Below are positions 53,778 through 63,052 of a stretch of DNA of 64,000 nucleotides, piece after piece. This DNA comes from Streptomyces sp. 378. GTDB lineage: Bacteria; Actinomycetota; Actinomycetes; Streptomycetales; Streptomycetaceae. The notes under the pieces are model-generated. The model saw only the letters and a list, made by a program, of their open reading frames with translations. It was not told the DNA's origin and made no database searches. The position numbers were made by a program, and so were the translations under genes. Each line of letters opens with the position of its first letter. Within the stretch, counting starts at the first letter, position 1. Location of the stretch: NCBI RefSeq assembly GCF_030124145.1, contig NZ_JASKMS010000014.1, forward strand, positions 62,001-126,000. Reading direction: 5' to 3'.

Positions 53778-55043
53778 ATGTCGGCATCGAGCAACATGAA
53801 CTGGGACCGCCGCAACGTACTGCGGGCCGCGATGGGCCTGGCCGCCGCGGGCGGACTGGCCGCGTGCGGCAGCAACACCGGACGGGGCGGCGGGTCCGGG
53901 TCCGGCAAGAACCTCGTGCAGTACTTCCACGCGTACGGTGAGGCCGGAACCGAGCAGGCCATCAAGAGGTACGCGAAGGCCTACGACAAGGCCAACGTGA
54001 CCACACAGTGGATCACCAGCGCCGACTTCGAGAGCAAGCTCTTCGCGACACTGCTCACCGACAACGCGCCCGACCTGTTCGAGTTCCATCCGCAGATCCA
54101 GATGGTCAAGAGCGGGCAGGTGGCGGATCTGACCGACCTCATCGAGCCGGTCAAGGACGACTTCAATCCGGCGGACATCAAGTCGCACACGGTGGACGGG
54201 AAGATATACGGCGTCCGCATGATCGACGACCCGCAGTTCTTCTTCTACCGCAAGTCGATGCTGGAGAAGGCGGGCGTCGACGTGCCGACCACGCTCGACG
54301 AGCTGATGGAGGCCGCCGCCAAGCTGACCACCGGCAAGGTCAAGGGCCTGTACATGGGCAACGACCTGCACAGCGTCAACGACACGCTGATCTGGTCGGC
54401 CGGCGCCCAGCACCTCGACGAGAAGAACCAGATCGCCTACCACACTGACGGCGTGATCGAGGGCCTGAAGAAGATGCGCAAGCTGTTCACCAGCGGCGAC
54501 CTTCTGCTCGGCGCACCGACCGAGTCCTGGGACCCCTCCTCGTTCAACCAGGGCCTGTGCGCCATCCAGTTCTGCGGCATGTGGGCGATGCCGGCGATCC
54601 AGGACGCGCTCGGCGACGACTGGGGGGTCTTCCCCTTCCCGAAGGTCACGGACTCCGGCAAGCAGTCGGTCTACAACGGCGGCTGGTCGATGTTCGTCAA
54701 CGCCAAGGGCAAGAACGTCGAGGCGGCCAAGGAGTACGTGAAGTGGCTGTGGATCGACCAGAAGCAGTACCAGGAGGACTGGGCCACCTCCTACGGCTTC
54801 CACATTCCGCCGCGTAACTCGATCGCGGAGTCCGCCGACAAGCTCAAGTCGGGCAACGCCGCCGAGGGCGTCAGGCTCTTCAACGAGTTCGGGCACTTCG
54901 ACAACATCGGCTGGACCCAGGCCATGCGCACCTCGTTCGAGGACGTCTTCGCCAACTGCGTCCGCAAGAACATGGACCCGGAGGCCGCCCTCGACAAGTG
55001 CGACGCCGCCGTCAACCGCGAGCTCAAGAAGCTGTTCGGATAG
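53778..55043 (+). CDS. ABC transporter sugar-binding lipoprotein
   Basis: 421 residues. The N terminus reads NWDRRNVLRAAMGLAAAGGL followed by AACG, a twin-arginine-like signal with a lipobox, so export may use Tat. The mature protein is a family 1 extracellular solute-binding protein (SADFESKLFATLLTDNAPDL, FQFCGMWAMPAIQDALGDDW-type segments). It captures a sugar, most likely a galactoside given the downstream GH2 enzyme. ATG 53778 after AAGGACG. Confidence 0.9.
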   Translation: MSASSNMNWDRRNVLRAAMGLAAAGGLAACGSNTGRGGGSGSGKNLVQYFHAYGEAGTEQAIKRYAKAYDKANVTTQWITSADFESKLFATLLTDNAPDLFEFHPQIQMVKSGQVADLTDLIEPVKDDFNPADIKSHTVDGKIYGVRMIDDPQFFFYRKSMLEKAGVDVPTTLDELMEAAAKLTTGKVKGLYMGNDLHSVNDTLIWSAGAQHLDEKNQIAYHTDGVIEGLKKMRKLFTSGDLLLGAPTESWDPSSFNQGLCAIQFCGMWAMPAIQDALGDDWGVFPFPKVTDSGKQSVYNGGWSMFVNAKGKNVEAAKEYVKWLWIDQKQYQEDWATSYGFHIPPRNSIAESADKLKSGNAAEGVRLFNEFGHFDNIGWTQAMRTSFEDVFANCVRKNMDPEAALDKCDAAVNRELKKLFG

Positions 55044-55063
55044 ACCGCGGGACGGACCACGAC

Positions 55064-56029
55064 ATGTCGACGACCAAGACGCGCGACCTCGCGCGCCCTG
55101 CCGCGGTGAAGGCCTCACCGGCCAAGCCGCGGCGGGGTCTGCGGGGCAGCCCCACCTTCAACTTCTGGATCTTCACCGGGCCGTTCCTCATCGGCCTGGG
55201 GATCTTCGTCTACGCCCCGATCCTGTGGAGCCTCTGGCTCAGCTTCTTCGAGGCACGCTTCACCGTCACGCCCGACAAGTTCGTCGGCTTCGACAACTAC
55301 GTGTACATGCTGACGAACGACGACTTCGTCGGCTCACTCGTCACGTTCACCGTCTTCGCCGCGTTCATCGTGCCCACCACCTGGGCGCTCTCCCTGAGCC
55401 TGGCCCTGCTGGTGAACCGGCTGCGCTTCATGCGGGCGTTCTTCAGGTCCGTCTTCTTCCTGCCGACCGCGTGCAGCTACGTGGCCGCCTCGCTGATCTG
55501 GAAGATGTCCATCTTCAGCGGAGTCCGCTTCGGCCTGATGAACACGGTCCTGAGCTGGTTCGGGATCGAGAACATCGCCTGGCTGGCCGACCCCAACCCG
55601 CCCTGGTACTGGCTGGTCATCGTCACCGCGCGGCTGTGGTTGCAGTCCGGCTTCTTCATGATCCTCTTCATCGCGGCGCTGCAGAACATCCCGGACGAGC
55701 TGTACGAGGCCGCCGCCATCGACGGCGCCAAGCCGGGCTGGCAGACCTTCCGGTACATCACGCTGCCGCAGCTGCGCGCCACCTCCACCGCGGTGGTCCT
55801 GCTGCTGCTCATCGCCGCCTACCAGGCCTTCGACGAGTTCTTCAACCTGCTGTCCAAGACCACCTGGGGTCGTCCGCCCCTCGTCGAGCTGTACTACAAG
55901 GCCCTGGGCGAGAGCCAGGACTACGGCGCCGGCAGCGCGGGCGCGGTCATCCTGACCGTGTTGATCTGTGCCGTGACCCTGCTCCAGGGCAAGTTCATGG
56001 GCTTCGGAAGGGGGGAGGAGTCCAAGTGA
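55064..56029 (+). CDS. Sugar ABC transporter permease, MalF type
   Basis: 321 residues with six helices and the EAA loop that docks the ATPase (LYEAAAIDGAKPGWQTFRYI, then TLPQLR). N-terminal tail basic and Ala-rich. The ATG at 55064 lies 20 nt after the binding-protein stop. No ATPase gene is encoded in the operon, as is common in Streptomyces, where a shared MsiK-type ATPase serves many sugar importers. Confidence 0.93.
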   Translation: MSTTKTRDLARPAAVKASPAKPRRGLRGSPTFNFWIFTGPFLIGLGIFVYAPILWSLWLSFFEARFTVTPDKFVGFDNYVYMLTNDDFVGSLVTFTVFAAFIVPTTWALSLSLALLVNRLRFMRAFFRSVFFLPTACSYVAASLIWKMSIFSGVRFGLMNTVLSWFGIENIAWLADPNPPWYWLVIVTARLWLQSGFFMILFIAALQNIPDELYEAAAIDGAKPGWQTFRYITLPQLRATSTAVVLLLLIAAYQAFDEFFNLLSKTTWGRPPLVELYYKALGESQDYGAGSAGAVILTVLICAVTLLQGKFMGFGRGEESK

Positions 56030-56922
56030 CCACCACAGTGCCCGAGGTGCGGAAGTCCGCGCCGCCGTCAGGCAAGCCCCGCCGCGACAGGCGCGGTGGC
56101 GGCGTGATGAGCTCCACCGGCCTCTACATAGCCACCGGGATCGCCGCCCTCCTCTTCCTGATCCCCTTCTACCTGATCATCCGCAACGCCCTCTCCACCG
56201 ATGCCGAGATCACCGGAGAGAACTGGAAGTTCTTCCCCACGGACATCCAGTGGGGCAACGTCAGTGAACTGTTCACCGACGAAACGGTGCCCTTCGCGCA
56301 GTCCCTGTGGAACTCCGCGATCGTGGCCACCCTGCACACCGTCGGTGTCCTGCTGGTGTGCTCCCTCGCGGGTTACGGCCTGGCCCGCATCCCGTACAAA
56401 CACGCCAACAAGGTCTTCTACGCCGTCCTGGGCACCCTGATGGTCCCGACGGCGGTCACCTTCGTTCCGAGCTTCGTCCTGGTGTCGTCGCTCGGCTGGG
56501 TGGACACCTACCGGGGTCTCATCATCCCGGGCCTGTTCAGTGGTTTCACCTGCTTCCTGTTCCGGCAGTACTTCCTGGGGTTCCCCAAGGAGCTGGAGGA
56601 GGCGGCGCGCGTGGACGGGCTGGGATACTGGGGTGCCTACTGGCGCATCGTGGTGCCCAACTCGCTGAACTTCTTCGCGGCGATGGCGACCATCACCTTC
56701 ATCAACGGCTGGAACGCCTTCCTGTGGCCCCTGGTCATCGGCCAGGACCCGGGTTCGTGGACCGTCCAGGTCGCGCTCTCCAACTACATGACCAACCAGA
56801 CCGTCGTCTTCCACCTGATCTTCATGGCCACGGCCTTTTCCATCCTGCCCCTGGTGTTCGTCTTCCTCTTCCTCCAGCGCTGGCTGGTGCAGGGGATCGC
56901 ACAGACCGGCATCAAGGGCTGA
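56026..56922 (+). CDS. Sugar ABC transporter permease, MalG type
   Basis: 298 residues with six helices and the EAA loop ELEEAARVDGLGYWGAYWRI, then VVPNS. The GTG at 56026 overlaps the upstream permease stop (GTGA) and has GGGGGAGGAG inside that gene, so the two are made in equal amounts. Second half of the membrane channel. Confidence 0.93.
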   Translation: MTTTVPEVRKSAPPSGKPRRDRRGGGVMSSTGLYIATGIAALLFLIPFYLIIRNALSTDAEITGENWKFFPTDIQWGNVSELFTDETVPFAQSLWNSAIVATLHTVGVLLVCSLAGYGLARIPYKHANKVFYAVLGTLMVPTAVTFVPSFVLVSSLGWVDTYRGLIIPGLFSGFTCFLFRQYFLGFPKELEEAARVDGLGYWGAYWRIVVPNSLNFFAAMATITFINGWNAFLWPLVIGQDPGSWTVQVALSNYMTNQTVVFHLIFMATAFSILPLVFVFLFLQRWLVQGIAQTGIKG

Positions 56923-56934
56923 GCTAGGAGACCG

Positions 56935-59808
56935 ATGTCTTTCCGCACGACCCCATCCGTCGACTACGTCGAGGACGTCTCCCCGGGCACCGGGGCCCTG
57001 CCGCCCCGCGCCTGGTACGCGTCCTCGGACGCGCGGTCCCTGTCCCTGAACGGCAGCTGGCGCTTCCGGCTGTCCGCGACGATCGACGCCGAGGACGACT
57101 CGTTCGCCGAGGAGGGCTACGACGCCGGGAACTGGGCCGAGGTCACGGTCCCCGGGCACTGGGTCCTCCAGGGCGACGGGGCGTTCGGCTCCCCGATCTA
57201 CACCAACCACCTCTACCCCTTCCCGGTGGACCCGCCGTACGTCCCGACGGAGAACCCGACCGGTGACCATCTGCGCGTCTTCGACCTGCCGTCCGACTGG
57301 CCGTCGGACGGCGGGGCGGTGCTGCGCTTCGACGGTGTCGAGTCCTGCGCCCGCGTCTGGCTGAACGGCACGGAGCTCGGCGAGTTCAAGGGCTCCCGGC
57401 TGCCGCACGAGTTCGCGGTCGGCGAGCTGCTGAAGCCGGGCGCCAACGTGCTGGCCGTGCGCGTGCACCAGTGGTCGGCCGGGTCGTACCTGGAGGACCA
57501 GGACCAGTGGTGGCTGCCGGGCATCTTCCGTGACGTGACGCTGCTGCACCGCCCGTCCGGCGGCGTGGGCGACTTCTTCGTGCACGCCTCCTACGACCAC
57601 ACCACCGGCGAGGGCACCCTGCGCGTCGACTCCGACGTCGACGGCCGGGTGAGCGTGCCGGCCCTGGACATCGATGTCGCCACCGGCGAGCCGGTGACGG
57701 TGGCCGTGCAGCCGTGGACCGCCGAGACGCCGAAGCTCTACGACGGTGTGCTGGCCACGGGCGGGGAGCGGGTACCGCTGCGGATCGGTTTCCGCACGGT
57801 CGTCCTGGAGGACGGGCTCGTCAAGGTCAACGGCAAGGCCGTCCTGTTCAAGGGCGTCAACCGGCACGAGTGGCACCCCGAGCACGGGCGCGCGCTCGAC
57901 CTGGAGACCATGCGCGAGGACGTGCTGCTGATGAAGCGGCACAACCTCAACGCCGTGCGCACCTCCCACTACCCGCCGCACCCGGCCTTCCTGGACCTGT
58001 GCGACGAGTACGGCCTGTGGGTCATCGACGAGTGCGACCTGGAGACCCACGGCTTCACCGAGCAGGACTGGCGGGACAACCCGGTCGACGACGACCGCTG
58101 GACCCCGGCCCTGCTGGACCGCGCGGCGCGCATGGTCGAGCGGGACAAGAACCACCCGTCGGTCGTGTTCTGGTCGCTGGGCAACGAGGCCGGCACCGGC
58201 CGCGGGCTCACCGCCATGGCCGAGTGGATCCGTGACCGCGACCCCGAGCGGCTCGTGCACTACGAGGGCGACTGGAACTGCCGCGACACGGACGTGTACT
58301 CGCGGATGTACGCCTCCCACGACGAGGTCGAGAAGATCGGGCAGCGGCTCGACGGCGGCACCCACAAGCGCCGTGAGCTCCCCTTCATCCAGTGCGAGTA
58401 CGGGCACGCCATGGGCAACGGCCCGGGCGGGCTCGCCGACTACCAGGAGCTGTTCGAGAAGTACGAGCGGCTCCAGGGCGGGTTCATCTGGGAGTGGATC
58501 GACCACGGCGTCAAGCACCCCGAGCTGGGCTACGCCTACGGCGGTGACTTCGGCGAGGAGCTGCACGACGGCAACTTCGTCTGCGACGGGCTGGTCTTCC
58601 CGGACCGGACCCCGTCGCCGGGTCTCGTCGAGTACAAGAAGGTGATCGAGCCCGTCCACATCGAGGGCGACGGCGCGAACGGCACCGTGCGGGTCACCAA
58701 CAAGCACGACTTCGCCGACCTGTCCGCGCTGGCCTTCGAATGGTCGTGCCAGGTGGACGGCGAGACCGTCGAGTCGGGTTCGCTCGGGGTGCCGGCGCTG
58801 GCACCGGGCGAGAGTGCCGAGGTGAAGCTGCCGGAGCCGCCCATGGACGGCCGGGGCGGCGAACGCCAGTGGACGGTGCGGGCGCTGCTCGCGGACGACA
58901 CGTCCTGGGCCCCGAAGGGCCACGTCGTGGCCTGGGGTCAGTTCGCGGTGGGGGCACGGCCGCTGCCGTCCTTCCCCGCGACCGACCGGCCGGTGCTCGA
59001 CGAGCACCGGATCACGCTCGGCCCGGCCCGGTTCGACGCCCGCACCGGGGCGCTCCTCTCGGTCGACGGGGTGGAGGTCGCCGCGGCGCCGCGGCTGGAC
59101 GTGTGGCGGGCGCCGACCGACAACGACGACGGTGCCGAGTGGCAGACCGACACCCGCTACGGGATGCTGTGGCGCACGCTCGGCCTGCACCGCATGCGGC
59201 ACCGCCTGGTCTCGGTCGAGGCCGGCGACGACGCGCTGACCGTCCGGACCCGGGTGGCGCCCGCCGCCCGCGAGGTGGGCCTGGACACGGTGTACCGCTG
59301 GACGTCCGACGGCGAGCGGCTGCGGCTGTCCGTGTCCGTGACGCCGCAGGGCGACTGGACGGTGCCGCTGCCCCGGCTCGGTGTGCGCTTCGGGCTGGCG
59401 GAAGCGGACCGGGTGGAGTGGTTCGGCGGCGGTCCCGGCGAGGCGTACCCGGACACCCGGAAGGCGTCCATGGTGGGCCGCTGGCAGTCGACGGTGGACG
59501 GGCTGCAGACGCCGTACGTGCGTCCGCAGGAGAACGGCGCCCGTGCCGACGTGCGCTGGGTGGAGCTCGGAGGCCTGCGGATCGAGGGCGACCCGGAGTT
59601 CTGGTTCACCGCGCGGCGCTGGACGACCGAGCAACTCGACGCCGCCCGGCACCGCAGCGATCTCACGGCCGGCGACACGGTGTGGGTCAACCTCGACCAC
59701 GGGCTGCACGGCATCGGTTCGCAGTCCTGCGGCCCGGGTCCGCTGCCGCAGTACTTCCTGAGGGCGCAGCCGGTGGAGTTCTCGTTCGTCCTCTCGACCG
59801 TCGGGTAG
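56935..59808 (+). CDS. lacZ: Beta-galactosidase, GH2 (LacZ type)
   Basis: 957 residues with the five-domain LacZ layout: a jelly-roll sugar-binding head, an Ig-like domain, the TIM barrel, a second Ig-like domain and the C-terminal beta-sandwich (from about residue 690). The acid/base is Glu418 in SLGNEAGTG and the nucleophile Glu488 in QCEYGHAMGNGPG. No signal peptide, so it acts on imported sugar in the cytoplasm. ATG 56935 behind TAGGAG, 12 nt after the permease stop; last gene of the operon. Confidence 0.95.
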   Translation: MSFRTTPSVDYVEDVSPGTGALPPRAWYASSDARSLSLNGSWRFRLSATIDAEDDSFAEEGYDAGNWAEVTVPGHWVLQGDGAFGSPIYTNHLYPFPVDPPYVPTENPTGDHLRVFDLPSDWPSDGGAVLRFDGVESCARVWLNGTELGEFKGSRLPHEFAVGELLKPGANVLAVRVHQWSAGSYLEDQDQWWLPGIFRDVTLLHRPSGGVGDFFVHASYDHTTGEGTLRVDSDVDGRVSVPALDIDVATGEPVTVAVQPWTAETPKLYDGVLATGGERVPLRIGFRTVVLEDGLVKVNGKAVLFKGVNRHEWHPEHGRALDLETMREDVLLMKRHNLNAVRTSHYPPHPAFLDLCDEYGLWVIDECDLETHGFTEQDWRDNPVDDDRWTPALLDRAARMVERDKNHPSVVFWSLGNEAGTGRGLTAMAEWIRDRDPERLVHYEGDWNCRDTDVYSRMYASHDEVEKIGQRLDGGTHKRRELPFIQCEYGHAMGNGPGGLADYQELFEKYERLQGGFIWEWIDHGVKHPELGYAYGGDFGEELHDGNFVCDGLVFPDRTPSPGLVEYKKVIEPVHIEGDGANGTVRVTNKHDFADLSALAFEWSCQVDGETVESGSLGVPALAPGESAEVKLPEPPMDGRGGERQWTVRALLADDTSWAPKGHVVAWGQFAVGARPLPSFPATDRPVLDEHRITLGPARFDARTGALLSVDGVEVAAAPRLDVWRAPTDNDDGAEWQTDTRYGMLWRTLGLHRMRHRLVSVEAGDDALTVRTRVAPAAREVGLDTVYRWTSDGERLRLSVSVTPQGDWTVPLPRLGVRFGLAEADRVEWFGGGPGEAYPDTRKASMVGRWQSTVDGLQTPYVRPQENGARADVRWVELGGLRIEGDPEFWFTARRWTTEQLDAARHRSDLTAGDTVWVNLDHGLHGIGSQSCGPGPLPQYFLRAQPVEFSFVLSTVG

Positions 59809-59867
59809 GCAGCCGATTAATCGATTGACCGACTGATCGACATTCCGACAGGGTCGGGGTGTCCTCC

Positions 59868-59899
59868 ACGGCCGGTCGGCCCTCGCGCCGACCGGCCGT
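59868..59899 (+). terminator. Terminator of the galactoside operon
   Basis: ACGGCCGGTCGG (59868-59879) pairs perfectly with CCGACCGGCCGT (59888-59899), a 12-bp stem with an 8-nt loop, 60 nt after the lacZ stop. Confidence 0.88.
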
Positions 59900-59924
59900 C
59901 GCTGTGTTCACCACTTGGGAGTTG

Positions 59925-60289
59925 GTGGGTCAGTTGAGTGTCGCCATCGAGGTCCGCGGGTTGTCCCGTACCTTCCACACCACCGTCCGCCGCCCCGGCT
60001 TCACGGGCGCCGTCCGTTCCCTCGTCAACCCGGAGCGGGTGGCCAAGCACGCCGTCCGCGACATCACCTTCGACGTGGCGGCGGGCGAACTCCTCGCCCT
60101 GCTCGGCCCGAACGGCGCCGGCAAGTCCACCACCATCAAGATCCTCACCGGGATCCTCACGCCCACGACTCGACCGGAGTCCCGTACTGGCTCGCGGCGG
60201 CCTCACCGCTGCTCGGGCTGCTGGCGTATCTGGCGGCGCGCGGGCTGTGGAAGTGGAGCCTGCGGCATTACAGCGGGATCAACGGCTGA
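59925..60289 (+). pseudogene. Remnant of an ABC exporter: ATPase head joined to permease tail
   Basis: The first about 80 codons (start GTG 59925 or TTG 59934) encode the beginning of an ATP-binding protein with an intact Walker A (LLGPNGAGKSTTIKILTGIL). At about 60160-60170 homology jumps frame to the last 40 residues of an ABC-2 type permease (TGVPYWLAAASPLLGLLAYL, ending RHYSGING). The rest of the ATPase and one or more permeases are gone, removed by a single internal deletion. No functional product is expected. The arrangement matches exporter operons of ATPase plus two six-helix permeases. Confidence 0.85.
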
Positions 60290-60971
60290 CGGTCCGGCCC
60301 GGCCCGACCTGTGGATGGGGGTGAACAGGGCGGCCACGGCGAGCAGGACGCAGGTCGCTCCGGCGGCCAGGGCGACCGGTGCCGTGCCCTGTTCCTCCGC
60401 GGCCCAGGTGAGCACGGCGGCACCGATCGGCGCCGCCGCGTAGTGAAGGGTCCAGAACGCGGAGGTGACCCGGCCCAGGAGGTGTTCCGGAGTGACCTCC
60501 TGGCGGAGCGACAGCGAGCAGGTGCCTCCCATGGCGGCACAGGCGAGGAAGGCGGCACTCAGGGCCGCGACGGCCGGCACGTCACGCGCCCAGCCGAGCC
60601 CGGCGAACGCCACACCGCAGCCCGCGACCGAGCCGGTCCACGTCGGCCCGAAGCCGAGGCGGCGACGGATCCCGGCCACGAGCAGGGCACCGGTGATGGT
60701 GCCGAGCGCGCCGACGGCCATGACGGTGCCCACGGTGCCGTCGTCGTGCCCGAGGTCGTGCTCGAGGTGGTAGATGACCAGGTCGTGGATGCCGAGGGTG
60801 CGGCAGGGCGATCAGTGCGAAGGAGTCACCGAGCACGGAGAGGGTCTGAGCGGCCCAGAAGATGCCGAAGTCGCGTTGCCGCCACAGCGGACGCGTACCG
60901 CGTGAACCGTCGTCGGCCGTCTCCGTGGGCCTGCCGTGTCCGTCCTCGCGCCGTGCCGCCCCGTGCGTCAT
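60203..60971 (-). pseudogene. MFS transporter remnant with internal deletion and frameshift
   Basis: The N-terminal part (start 60971) reads as MFS up to DFGIFWAAQTLSVLGDSFAL, then the frame breaks near 60805. The downstream frame resumes with LGIHDLVIYHLEHDLG and continues through a C-terminal transporter half to VLLAVAALFTPIHR. About 150-200 residues expected between the halves are missing. The 3' end runs into the ABC remnant by 87 nt, so the natural end may be altered too. Both neighbouring genes have lost their middles, suggesting a common event or relaxed selection. Confidence 0.8.
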
Positions 60972-61072
60972 GCCGCCTCCCCCGCCCCGCGTCCCCGGCA
61001 GCCTTACGGCTGTGCCCGGCGGCCGGGGCGCTCACACCCGCGTTCCCGTGTCGCGGCAGGAGCCGTGCCGCG

Positions 61073-61300
61073 TTGTGCAACGGGGAGTACCTGCGGTGGG
61101 AGCTGGAGCGGCAGCCGCTGGGGGACCCCCGGTGGGACGCGCATCGGCTTCTGCCGGTCCTGCGGCGCATCCTGGTTGACGGGGACCCGCCCACGCAGCG
61201 TGCCCTCTTCGCCGGGATCGGCGAGGCGGCGCGTGGGGTCGGGCACGGCGAGGTCCTCGACTCCTGGGGCGGGGATCTGGGCCTGCTGCGTCCCTTCTGA
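61073..61300 (+). pseudogene. Possible C-terminal fragment or small orphan ORF
   Basis: 75 codons from a TTG at 61073 to 61300, beginning LCNGEYLRWELERQ and ending GGDLGLLRPF. The residue pattern is protein-like (amphipathic, balanced charges) but I do not recognise the family. It lies beside two deleted genes and is divergent from the MFS remnant, so it is most likely the tail of a third lost gene. The start could also be real, with GGAG 10 nt upstream. Confidence 0.35.
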
Positions 61301-61415
61301 CACGAGGGTGTTCCCCACTGTTCGCGCGGCTCCCCTTGCGCACCACGGGTGTTGCCCTCGAACCTGAGCATCGTTCAGCTCCTCCCCTTCGCCTCTCCGA
61401 CCGGAGACACCCCCC

Positions 61416-62735
61416 ATGAAGAGACTGATCGGCACCGCCGTGGCCGCCGCCCTGGCCGTCACGAGCCTGACGACCACCGCCGTGACACCCGCCGCCGCCG
61501 CGGACTCCGGCTCCTTCAACGTCCTCACCTACAACGTCGCGGGCCTCCCCGAGGGCCTGAGCTCCGGCAGCCCGGAGAAGAACACTCCGCTGATCTCCCC
61601 CCGGCTCGGGGCGTACGACCTCGTCAACGTGCAGGAGGACTTCAACTATCACGCCGCCCTGTACGCGGGCGACAACCATGCCCACCGCACCGCGACCAGT
61701 GGCGGCGTCCCCTTCGGAGACGGCCTCAACACCCTCTCGGACATGCCCTTCGAGGACTTCCAGCGGGTGAAGTGGAACAAGTGCACCGGCACCAACTGCC
61801 TCACGCCGAAGGGCTTCTCCCTGGCGCGGGTACGGCTCGCCGAGGGTGCCTTCCTGGACCTCTACAACGTGCACACGAACGCGGACGCCACCGACGACGC
61901 GCTCGCCGCCCGTCGCGCCAACGTCGAGCAACTGTCCGCCTTCATCCGGGCGAACTCGTCCGGCAACGCGGTGATCGTCATGGGCGACACCAACACGCGT
62001 TACACGCGCGCCGGCGACAACATCCGCACCCTCGTGACCGAGAACGGCCTGACCGACGCATGGGTCCAGCGGGTGAAGGGCGGGACGGCCCCGGCGCAGG
62101 GCAGTGACCCGCTCGTCTGCCCCACCACAGCACCCCCGAACGACTGCGAGGTCGTGGACAAGGTCCTCTACCGCGGCAGTCGGCTGCTGAACCTGGACGC
62201 GACCCGCTACAGCAACGCGTGGGCGTCCTTCCTGGACCCGTCCGGCGGCAACCTCTCCGACCACTTCCCGCACGCGGTCGACTTCTCCTACACCCTCAAC
62301 TCGTCGCTGCGCGCGAGCGACTTCTTCGGCGGCCCGCACGGCACGGCCTTCAACGACGCGGACGACCTACCGCCGACTCCCTCTCCCCGCACCCTGACGC
62401 TGCGCGGCAGCGCCCGACTGGACGCCGTGTCCCTCACCCACGACGGCGGCACGACCCTCACCCACGGCGGCACGGGCGGCACCGCGACCTCCCTGACCCT
62501 GGCCGCCGGTGAGCACCTGACCTCGGTCAGGCTGACGCAAGGCCGGAAGGACGGCCGTACGCGCCTGTTCTCGGCGGCCTTCACGACGGACCGGAACCGC
62601 ACCCTGTCCGCCGGCACGGCCACGTCCGACGCGAAGACCTTCACCGCTCCCTCCGGCTGGCAGATCGTGGGCTTCACCGGCCGCTCGGGCGCCGAGCTCG
62701 ACAAGCTGGGGATGGTGTACGCGCCGATCCGCTGA
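61416..62735 (+). CDS. Secreted endonuclease/exonuclease/phosphatase-fold protein with jacalin-like tail
   Basis: 439 residues. A signal peptide (about 1-29) precedes an EEP-fold catalytic domain (NVLTYNVAGLPEG, DLVNVQEDFNY, YNVHTNA, VIVMGDTNTRYT, LSDHFPHAVDF), which carries the metal and His residues of sphingomyelinase/DNase I-type enzymes. Residues about 325-439 form a jacalin-like lectin domain (LRGSARLDAVSLTHDGG ... GFTGRSGAELDKLGMVYAPI). It is predicted to cleave a phosphodiester (lipid head group or nucleic acid) outside the cell while bound to carbohydrate. ATG 61416 after GGAGA. Confidence 0.85.
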   Translation: MKRLIGTAVAAALAVTSLTTTAVTPAAAADSGSFNVLTYNVAGLPEGLSSGSPEKNTPLISPRLGAYDLVNVQEDFNYHAALYAGDNHAHRTATSGGVPFGDGLNTLSDMPFEDFQRVKWNKCTGTNCLTPKGFSLARVRLAEGAFLDLYNVHTNADATDDALAARRANVEQLSAFIRANSSGNAVIVMGDTNTRYTRAGDNIRTLVTENGLTDAWVQRVKGGTAPAQGSDPLVCPTTAPPNDCEVVDKVLYRGSRLLNLDATRYSNAWASFLDPSGGNLSDHFPHAVDFSYTLNSSLRASDFFGGPHGTAFNDADDLPPTPSPRTLTLRGSARLDAVSLTHDGGTTLTHGGTGGTATSLTLAAGEHLTSVRLTQGRKDGRTRLFSAAFTTDRNRTLSAGTATSDAKTFTAPSGWQIVGFTGRSGAELDKLGMVYAPIR

Positions 62736-63052
62736 GCGGCCCGGCCGGCACCGCGGGGCCGGGTGTGGTCCCGGCCCAGCGACGGCGTCCCTCGGCGGCT
62801 ACGACCTTCCACAGCCACTGCGCCCTGGAGTCCACGGGAGCCTTCGGCGCGTCCCGCGATGTACAGGCCTCGTGGGACAGGGCGCTCCACGCCCTGCACA
62901 CACCGCTCCGGAACTGGCCCCGCGCGAAGGGGACATCCGAGGGCTGAACCGGCCCGCCCCGAGGACACGGCCGGCGTCAGGGCCGAGGCCTGCTCGCCGG
63001 GCACCGGCCCGTGGAGCGTGACCGCTCGGCGGTCACCCACCGATCAGCCGCG
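62736..63052. other. Intergenic region without recognised gene
   Basis: 317 nt between the convergent secreted enzyme and PEP mutase-family genes. A 60-codon open frame at 62765-62947 has no recognisable homology or ribosome site and is not called. No clear terminator hairpin was found. Confidence 0.4.

Noticed and set aside
56068..59709. 1213-codon open frame antisense to lacZ and the permease
   Set aside because: A shadow frame; lacZ and the permease have all catalytic and family motifs, and this frame has none.
62765..62947. 60-codon open frame
   Set aside because: No ribosome site, no motif and no codon signal distinct from random high-GC DNA.
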